NCBI GenBank assembly: GCA_025963955.1
Contig: JAOPZU010000163.1
Coordinates: 1 to 6,328 of the forward strand
Source: Solirubrobacterales bacterium
GTDB taxonomy: Bacteria > Actinomycetota > Thermoleophilia > Solirubrobacterales > Solirubrobacteraceae
DNA length: 6,328 nt
Direction: 5' to 3'
Below are positions 1 through 3,962 of the stretch, one piece after another (the first letter of the stretch is position 1; the number at the start of each line of letters is the position of its first letter). The position numbers and the translations under genes were made by a program. Under the pieces are notes generated by a model. That model did no database searches. It saw nothing but the letters and a program-made list of their open reading frames with translations, and was not told the origin of the DNA.

Positions 1-358
1 CTCCGGTCCCGATCGCGCAGACCTGATCCCCGAACAGGTGCTCGACGTTCGCCGCGCGCAGGTTGACGGGGCCGGCGTCGTTGCCGTAGTTCTCGAAGCC
101 GAAGCCGTCCACGTCCGGACGGAAGCCGCTGTCGGCCACGATGTCGCCCGTCGGCGTGTAGCTCTCGGCGTTGCCCGCGGTCGCCCCGCCGCCCAGCAGC
201 GACTTCTGCTCCTTCACCGGAGCGGTCGCCTCGATCGGCGCCTTCGCCTTGCCGGTCCCGCCCTTCGGGCTGTTCGCCCCACTGCCGGCGGCACCACCGC
301 AGCCGGACAACAGAAGGGCGGAGACGGCCGCCGCCAGGACACCTCGGGAAGATCGCAC
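1..358 (-). CDS. Secreted lipoprotein of unknown function, N-terminal part (runs off left edge)
   Basis: A reading frame open to the window edge encodes 119 residues. It begins with a short basic stretch (MRSSR), then a hydrophobic helix (about residues 7-17) and a lipobox LLSGC with the acceptor cysteine at position 20, so the protein should be exported and lipid-anchored. Residues 21-60 are a Gly/Ala/Lys/Pro-rich flexible tether. From about residue 78 a folded domain starts, with the segments GFRPDVDGFGFENYGN (79-93) and VEHLFGDQVCA (105-115). From memory this segment style occurs at the N-terminus of uncharacterised actinobacterial proteins that carry a later GHC-type cysteine motif. That part would lie outside the window, so a protease-like role is only a possibility. 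I chose GTG at 358 because AGG lies ten bases upstream and a TAGGTT hexamer ends seven bases upstream. TTG at 365-367 would add three residues (M-K-S). The gene is divergent from the thioesterase. Confidence 0.8.
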   Translation of the reverse strand, partial: MRSSRGVLAAAVSALLLSGCGGAAGSGANSPKGGTGKAKAPIEATAPVKEQKSLLGGGATAGNAESYTPTGDIVADSGFRPDVDGFGFENYGNDAGPVNLRAANVEHLFGDQVCAIGTG

Positions 359-365
359 GGATTTC

Positions 366-371
366 AACCTA
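366..371 (-). promoter_or_regulatory. Putative -10 element of the lipoprotein gene (leaderless geometry)
   Basis: Read on the minus strand the hexamer is TAGGTT, of the TAnnnT class typical of actinobacterial sigma-70-type promoters. Exactly seven bases separate it from GTG at 358, so transcription would begin at or next to the start codon. I see no convincing -35 element. An overlapping TATAGG (368-373) is an alternative. Confidence 0.4.
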
Positions 372-411
372 TATCGTGCCGGGGGGCGCCGCCACCATGC
401 GTGGACGAAAG

Positions 412-417
412 TAGGCT
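412..417 (+). promoter_or_regulatory. Putative -10 element of the thioesterase-transhydrogenase operon
   Basis: TAGGCT is followed by six bases and then GTG at 424, which puts the expected transcription start on the start codon. The purine run AGGGG directly abuts the GTG and is too close to act as a Shine-Dalgarno sequence. No clear -35 element is visible. The divergent lipoprotein promoter lies within the same 65-base gap, so the two promoters are nearly back to back. Confidence 0.45.
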
Positions 418-423
418 CAGGGG

Positions 424-876
424 GTGAGCCCCGCCACCGCGCCGCCCGCCGCCCGTGAGGACTACCCGCACCGCACCGCGATCCCGACGCGGTGGAAGGA
501 CAACGACGTCTACGGCCACGTCAACAACGTCGAGTACTACGCGTTCTTCGACACGGTCATCAACGAGTACCTGATCCGCGTGGGCGGCCTGGACATCCAC
601 GCGGGCGAGGTCATCGGCCTGTGCGCGGAGTCGCACTGCGCCTACACCGCGGCGCTCGCCTTCCCGGACACGGTCGACGCATGCCTGCGGGTCGGGCGCC
701 TCGGCCGGTCGTCCGTCACCTACGAGCTCGCCCTGTTCCGCGCGGGGGACGAGGCGCCCGCCGCGACCGGCTGGTTCGTCCACGTCTTCGTCGACCGCGA
801 GTCCCGCCGGCCCGTCGCCGCGATGCCGCCGGCGCTGCGCGCCGCCCTGCAAGCCCTGGAGGTCCCCGCACCATGA
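424..876 (+). CDS. Acyl-CoA thioesterase, 4HBT/hotdog fold
   Basis: This 150-residue protein is a single-domain hotdog-fold thioesterase of the 4-hydroxybenzoyl-CoA thioesterase (YbgC/FadM-like) family, whose members are usually 130-160 residues. The hallmark is [13 protein letters not shown] at residues 23-35, followed by the aromatic helix [14 protein letters not shown]. Asp28 aligns with the catalytic Asp of the 4HBT family. The later strands ([10 protein letters not shown], 96-105, and [15 protein letters not shown], 116-130) fit the conserved beta-sheet. It has no signal peptide, so it is cytoplasmic and would hydrolyse an acyl- or aryl-CoA thioester as a dimer or tetramer. The substrate cannot be read from the sequence. 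The GTG start gives the natural N-terminus and has a -10-like hexamer six bases upstream. The stop codon overlaps the next start in an ATGA, so translation of the two genes is probably coupled. Confidence 0.92.
   Translation: MSPATAPPAAREDYPHRTAIPTRWKDNDVYGHVNNVEYYAFFDTVINEYLIRVGGLDIHAGEVIGLCAESHCAYTAALAFPDTVDACLRVGRLGRSSVTYELALFRAGDEAPAATGWFVHVFVDRESRRPVAAMPPALRAALQALEVPAP
858..862 (+). promoter_or_regulatory. Ribosome-binding site of the transhydrogenase gene
   Basis: GGAGG lies inside the end of the thioesterase gene, ten bases before ATG at 873. It is the one strong Shine-Dalgarno match placed before a start codon in this window. It supports ATG 873 as the start, rather than any upstream extension of the same frame, and fits re-initiation within an operon. 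Confidence 0.65.
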
Positions 877-2150
877 GCACCCCGCCGAACGAGACGATCT
901 TCACCCTCGAGGCCACGCCCGTGAAGTACGGGCCCGGCGCCGCCGGGGACGCCGGCTGGGAGCTCAAGCGGCTCGGCGTCACGCGGGCGGTCCTGGTGAC
1001 CGATCCGGGCGTGCAGGCCGCGGGCCACGCCGATCGCGTGGCGGCGTCCGTCCGCGCGGCCGGCATCGACGTGGTCGTCTACGGCGAGTCCCGCGTGGAA
1101 CCGGACCTGGAGTCGATGCAGCACGCCGTCGCCTTCGCGCAGGACGCGAAGCCCGACGGGTTCGTCTCCGTCGGCGGCGGCTCGGCGATGGACACGGCCA
1201 AGGTCATGGACCTCATCGTCAGCCACCCGGCCGACATCATGGCCTACATCAACCCGCCGATCGGCGAGGGCCGCAAGCCGCCGTCACCGCTGCTGCCCCA
1301 CCTGGCGATCCCGACCACGAGCGGCACCGGCAGCGAGGCGACCACCGTCGCGATCCTCGATCTGCCGGAGCTGAAGGTGAAGTCCGGCATCTCGCACCGC
1401 TACCTGCGGGCGACCCAGGCCATCGTCGACCCGGAGCTGACGCGCACGCTCGGCGCGGACGTTGTCGCCTCCTGCGGCCTGGACGTCGTCTGCCACGCCG
1501 CGGAGTCCTTCCTGTCCAAGCCGTTCGACACCCGTCCCTACCCGGAGACCCCGGACGCGCGGCCGCCCTACCAGGGGTCCAACCCGGTCGCGGACATCTG
1601 GTCCGCGCACGCGCTGAAGACCGGCGGCCGCTTCCTGCGCCGGGCGGTGGCGGACGGGGACGACGTCGAGGCACGCGGCGCGATGATGCTCGCCGCCACC
1701 ACGGCCGGCATCGGCTTCGGCTCCGCCGGCGTCCACATCCCGCACGCGTGCGCCTACCCGGTGGCCGGTCTGAAGCACGTCTACCAGCCGCCCGGCTACC
1801 CGGCCGACCACCCGTTCGTGCCCCACGGCCACAGCGTGATCGTCACCGCCCCCGCGTCCTTCCGCTTCACCTACGAGGCGATGCCCGAGCGCCACCACCA
1901 CGTCGCCGAGCTCCTGCACGGCGCCCCGGTCGAGGACCCGGGCCCGGACACGCTGCCCGAGGTCATCGTCGCGCTGATGAAGGACATCCGCGCCGCCCGC
2001 GGCATCGAGGAGCTCGGCTACACCGAGGACGACATCCCGGCGCTCGTCGACGGCGCCCTCAAGCAGCAGCGCCTGCTCGTGATCGCGCCGCGACAGCCGG
2101 ACGCGGACGACCTGGCCGCGATCTACCGGGCCTCGCTGGTCAACTGGTAG
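873..2150 (+). CDS. Hydroxyacid-oxoacid transhydrogenase (ADHFE1/HOT-like iron-containing alcohol dehydrogenase)
   Basis: This 425-residue protein is a group III (iron-dependent) alcohol dehydrogenase. It has the nucleotide-binding motif [10 protein letters not shown] (101-110) and [11 protein letters not shown] (147-157). The probable metal ligands are Asp204 and His208 ([12 protein letters not shown]), His291 (HACAYP) and His318 (VPHGHSV). Several stretches match, from memory, hydroxyacid-oxoacid transhydrogenase rather than generic family members: [17 protein letters not shown] (232-248), [10 protein letters not shown] (279-288) and [10 protein letters not shown] (313-322). That enzyme (EC 1.1.99.24) transfers hydride between 4-hydroxybutyrate and 2-oxoglutarate through tightly bound cofactor, giving succinic semialdehyde and 2-hydroxyglutarate. 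Length suits the family without a mitochondrial presequence. The frame is open upstream to 492, but that stretch is thioesterase shadow, and ATG 873 has a GGAGG site. It is co-transcribed with the thioesterase through an ATGA overlap. A related hydroxyacid dehydrogenase activity cannot be excluded. Confidence 0.88.
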   Translation: MSTPPNETIFTLEATPVKYGPGAAGDAGWELKRLGVTRAVLVTDPGVQAAGHADRVAASVRAAGIDVVVYGESRVEPDLESMQHAVAFAQDAKPDGFVSVGGGSAMDTAKVMDLIVSHPADIMAYINPPIGEGRKPPSPLLPHLAIPTTSGTGSEATTVAILDLPELKVKSGISHRYLRATQAIVDPELTRTLGADVVASCGLDVVCHAAESFLSKPFDTRPYPETPDARPPYQGSNPVADIWSAHALKTGGRFLRRAVADGDDVEARGAMMLAATTAGIGFGSAGVHIPHACAYPVAGLKHVYQPPGYPADHPFVPHGHSVIVTAPASFRFTYEAMPERHHHVAELLHGAPVEDPGPDTLPEVIVALMKDIRAARGIEELGYTEDDIPALVDGALKQQRLLVIAPRQPDADDLAAIYRASLVNW

Positions 2151-2157
2151 ACCGCGA

Positions 2158-2171
2158 GCGCCCTGTGGCGC
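2158..2171. terminator. Short hairpin between convergent genes (possible bidirectional terminator)
   Basis: GCGCC and GGCGC form a five-base-pair GC stem with a four-base CTGT loop in the 34-base gap between two convergent stop codons. The position suits a shared terminator, but there is no T-tract on either strand and the stem is short, so this is tentative. Confidence 0.25.
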
Positions 2172-2184
2172 CGGCCGTCCCGCG

Positions 2185-3177
2185 TCAGCCGTCGTCCTGA
2201 CTGAACGCCCACCGCGTCTCCTCGATCGACAGCCCCGACGCCAGGCACGCCAGCAGCTTCACGCGGGCGGCCTGCGGGCTGAGGAAGCCGACCGGGATGA
2301 TCTTCGTGTCGCGGAGGTCCTGCTCGGAGCCGGCGTAGCCGTAGGTGCCGGTGAGGACGACGCCCCGCTCGGGCCGGCAGTAGGCGATGATCGGCATGCG
2401 CTCGGCGGCCTCGGCCCAGAGCTCGAGCAGCGGCGGCGCCAGGTGCCCGGCGCCGAGGGTCCCGATGACCACGCCGTCCGGGTCGGCGGCCAGCGCGGCC
2501 CGCGCCAGGGAGCCGTCGTCCCCCGCCGTCGTCGGCACGATCACGACGCGACGGTCGATCTCGTGCGGATCCAGCGGCGGGTTGCGCGGAAGGCGGGACC
2601 AGATCGTCGCGTGGCCCTCGGTGACGCGCCCGAGCGGGCCGGTCTGCGGCGAGGAGAACGCCACCAGCGAGGTGGTGTCGGTCTTGCGCGCGCAGCGGGC
2701 GTGGTGGATCTCGCCACCGAACACGACCAGGACGCCCATCCCCGCGGCGTGCTCGGACGCGGCGACCGAGACGGCGTCCATGATGTTCGCGGGGCCGTCG
2801 GCGCCGGCGGCGGTCGCGGTGCGGATCGCGCCCGTGAAGACGATGGGCGCCTCCGCGTCGTGGATGACGTCGCAGAGCATCGCCGTCTCCTCCAGCGTGT
2901 CCGTGCCGTGCGTCACGACGACGCCGATGCCGCGCCGGGCGGCGTCCCGCGCGGTCTTGCAGATCATCAGCATGTCCGCGAGCGTCAGGTGCGCGCTCGG
3001 CTTGTTCATGAGCGTCTCGGCCGTCAGCCCCGCCCGGCCGGCGAGCGACGGGAGCGCCGCGATGAGCCCGGCCGCGTCGAGCGTCGGCGTGGCGCCGTCC
3101 TGCCCCGACATCGCGATGGTGCCACCGGCGGCCAGGAGGCGCACGCGGCGGGCGTCGGGCAGTGCGGGCGTTGACAC
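2185..3177 (-). CDS. L-asparaginase (cytoplasmic, asparaginase/glutaminase family)
   Basis: This is a 330-residue asparaginase that hydrolyses L-asparagine to aspartate and ammonia. Both catalytic threonine motifs are present: AAGGTIAM with nucleophile Thr20, and VTHGTDTLEETA with Thr92-Asp93. Lys165 in RKTDTTSL completes the Thr-Asp-Lys triad of E. coli AnsB (Thr89, Asp90, Lys162), and Ser61 in NKPS aligns with AnsB Ser58. No tyrosine is visible in the loop after Thr20, where AnsB has Tyr25, so the lid chemistry differs from the periplasmic enzyme. There is no signal peptide, so the protein should be cytoplasmic. I chose GTG 3177 because TATTGT ends seven bases upstream. GTG 3186 would add three residues. 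The gene lies 39 bases after the phosphatase on the same strand and may also be read through from it. It converges with the transhydrogenase gene. Confidence 0.92.
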   Translation of the reverse strand: MSTPALPDARRVRLLAAGGTIAMSGQDGATPTLDAAGLIAALPSLAGRAGLTAETLMNKPSAHLTLADMLMICKTARDAARRGIGVVVTHGTDTLEETAMLCDVIHDAEAPIVFTGAIRTATAAGADGPANIMDAVSVAASEHAAGMGVLVVFGGEIHHARCARKTDTTSLVAFSSPQTGPLGRVTEGHATIWSRLPRNPPLDPHEIDRRVVIVPTTAGDDGSLARAALAADPDGVVIGTLGAGHLAPPLLELWAEAAERMPIIAYCRPERGVVLTGTYGYAGSEQDLRDTKIIPVGFLSPQAARVKLLACLASGLSIEETRWAFSQDDG

Positions 3178-3184
3178 GCCGACC

Positions 3185-3190
3185 ACAATA
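3185..3190 (-). promoter_or_regulatory. Putative -10 element of the asparaginase gene
   Basis: On the minus strand the hexamer is TATTGT, with seven bases between it and GTG at 3177. If this is the -10 element, the alternative GTG at 3184-3186 overlaps it and cannot be the start on this transcript. No Shine-Dalgarno sequence precedes either GTG. Confidence 0.4.
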
Positions 3191-3216
3191 GGCGCCGCGG
3201 CAAGCCCCCGCGACGC

Positions 3217-3714
3217 TCAGCCGGCCGTGATAGCGCCGGCTCGGATCTCGTCGAGCAGTCCCGCGCACGCCCGCGTGACGAGGTCGAGGACGTCCTCGAA
3301 ACCGCGCGGCCCGCCGTAGTACGGGTCAGGCACGTCGAGGTCGCCGCTCGCCACCGCGGCCGGGTCGAATGCGTGCAGCCGCCGCACCCGCCGGCGCCCG
3401 TCCGTGTCGTCCGCGGGCAGCAGCGCGAGCAGATCGCGGACGTTCGCGGCGTCCGCGCACAGGAGCAGGTCGAAGCGCGTGAAGTCGTCGGGCCGGACCT
3501 GCCGCGCCGCGCCGCTCAGCGTGATGCCCCGTGCCGCCGCCGCGGCCGCGGATCGCTCGTCCGGCGGATTGCCCACGTGCCAGGCGCCGGTGCCGGCGCT
3601 GTCCAGGTGCACGGTGTCCGCCAGCCCCGCGCCCGCGACCAGGTGCGCCATCACGGCCTCAGCGGTCGGGGAGCGGCAGATGTTGCCCATGCAGACGAAC
3701 AGGACGCGAACCAT
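3217..3714 (-). CDS. Low-molecular-weight protein tyrosine phosphatase
   Basis: This 165-residue cytoplasmic phosphatase removes phosphate from tyrosine residues of proteins. The P-loop CX5R signature lies at the N-terminus as VCMGNICRSPTAE, with nucleophile Cys8, Arg14 and Ser15. The general acid is Asp130 in VPDPYYGG, followed by the aromatic pair usual in the family. Length matches the family norm of about 150-165. The start MVRVLFVCMGNICRS is the canonical form and has TACGAT ending seven bases upstream. ATG at 3721-3723 would add three residues (M-R-R) but overlaps that hexamer. Actinobacterial relatives (PtpA/YwlE type) act on tyrosine kinases or on arginine phosphate; which applies here is not visible, as no kinase gene is nearby. 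It may be transcribed together with the asparaginase gene downstream. Confidence 0.93.
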   Translation of the reverse strand: MVRVLFVCMGNICRSPTAEAVMAHLVAGAGLADTVHLDSAGTGAWHVGNPPDERSAAAAAARGITLSGAARQVRPDDFTRFDLLLCADAANVRDLLALLPADDTDGRRRVRRLHAFDPAAVASGDLDVPDPYYGGPRGFEDVLDLVTRACAGLLDEIRAGAITAG

Positions 3715-3721
3715 GCGGCGC

Positions 3722-3727
3722 ATCGTA
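3722..3727 (-). promoter_or_regulatory. Putative -10 element of the phosphatase gene
   Basis: On the minus strand TACGAT matches TATAAT at four of six bases, including the key T1, A2 and T6. Seven bases separate it from ATG at 3714, the leaderless spacing also seen at the neighbouring genes. No Shine-Dalgarno sequence is present. Confidence 0.42.
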
Positions 3728-3728
3728 G

Positions 3729-3742
3729 GGCGCCGCCGCGCC
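3729..3742. terminator. GC hairpin downstream of tRNA-Ser (weak terminator candidate)
   Basis: GGCGC and GCGCC pair over a four-base loop, 27 bases beyond the 3' end of the minus-strand tRNA gene. It could end tRNA transcription, but it lacks a U-tract and overlaps the spacer of the phosphatase promoter, so it may be chance in such GC-rich DNA. Confidence 0.2.
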
Positions 3743-3768
3743 AGGCTTGACGGTCATCGGGCAAACAG

Positions 3769-3858
3769 CGGAGAGGGCGGGATTCGAACCCGCGATGGAG
3801 CGTTCAACCCCATACCCACTTAGCAGGCGGGCGCCTTCAGCCTCTCGGCCACCTCTCC
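3769..3858 (-). tRNA. tRNA-Ser, anticodon GCT (reads AGC/AGU)
   Basis: Read on the minus strand, the acceptor arm GGAGAGG (3858-3852) pairs with CCTCTCC (3776-3770), followed by discriminator G at 3769, the identity base usual for serine tRNAs. The anticodon stem CCCGC/GTGGG encloses the loop CTGCTAA, with anticodon GCT at 3824-3822. A long variable arm follows, as expected of a class II tRNA, and then a T arm with GGTTCGAATCC. Total length is 90 bases. CCA is not encoded: the bases after the discriminator read CTG, so the 3' end must be added by tRNA nucleotidyltransferase. Confidence 0.96.
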
Positions 3859-3868
3859 GTGGCCGCGA

Positions 3869-3874
3869 AGTGTA
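3869..3874 (-). promoter_or_regulatory. Putative -10 element of tRNA-Ser
   Basis: The minus-strand hexamer TACACT matches TATAAT at four of six bases and ends ten bases before the mature 5' end. This would give a leader of only a few bases for RNase P to remove. The expected -35 position holds only a weak match. Confidence 0.35.
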
Positions 3875-3905
3875 GCGAGCACGGTCCTGAGCGGCCGACG
3901 GCGGG

Positions 3906-3933
3906 TAAAGGTGTCCTCAGAAGACGCCGATGT
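3906..3933 (+). promoter_or_regulatory. Sigma-28 (FliA/WhiG/SigD)-type promoter upstream of the c-di-GMP gene
   Basis: TAAAG at 3906-3910 and GCCGATGT at 3926-3933 resemble the sigma-28 consensus TAAA-N15-GCCGATAA. The spacer here is 16 bases counted from TAAA; Bacillus SigD promoters tolerate 14-16. The -10 half matches the FliA form at six of eight bases and the SigD form GCCGATAT at seven of eight. Predicted transcription starts near 3940, about 23 bases before TTG at 3963. The AT-containing TAAAG stands out in this GC-rich gap. The factor itself is not in the window. Confidence 0.45.
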
Positions 3934-3962
3934 AACGCTGCGTCCCCCCGTCCGCCGCGCCC

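Noticed and set aside
364..852. Minus-strand open frame opposite the thioesterase that would also cover the divergent promoter gap
   Set aside because: Its composition is Val/Asp/Arg-rich with no motif; it is antisense to the clear hotdog signature.
492..872. Upstream extension of the transhydrogenase frame back to 492
   Set aside because: The added residues are Arg/Pro/Gly-rich and lie over the thioesterase in another frame; ATG 873 has a GGAGG site and the ATGA overlap, and the family N-terminus starts there.
2123..3268. Alternative minus-strand frame (381 codons) and plus-strand frames across the asparaginase gene
   Set aside because: They are Arg/Ala-rich without recognisable motifs, while the overlapping frame carries both asparaginase threonine motifs.
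3747..3752. TTGACG on the plus strand as a -35 element
   Set aside because: Seventeen bases downstream lies the tRNA acceptor sequence rather than a -10-like hexamer, and no plus-strand gene starts there.
3404..3823. Plus-strand open frame ending in a GEGGIRTRDGAFNPIPT-like tail
   Set aside because: That tail is the familiar false translation of the antisense of a serine tRNA; the rest is antisense to the phosphatase gene.
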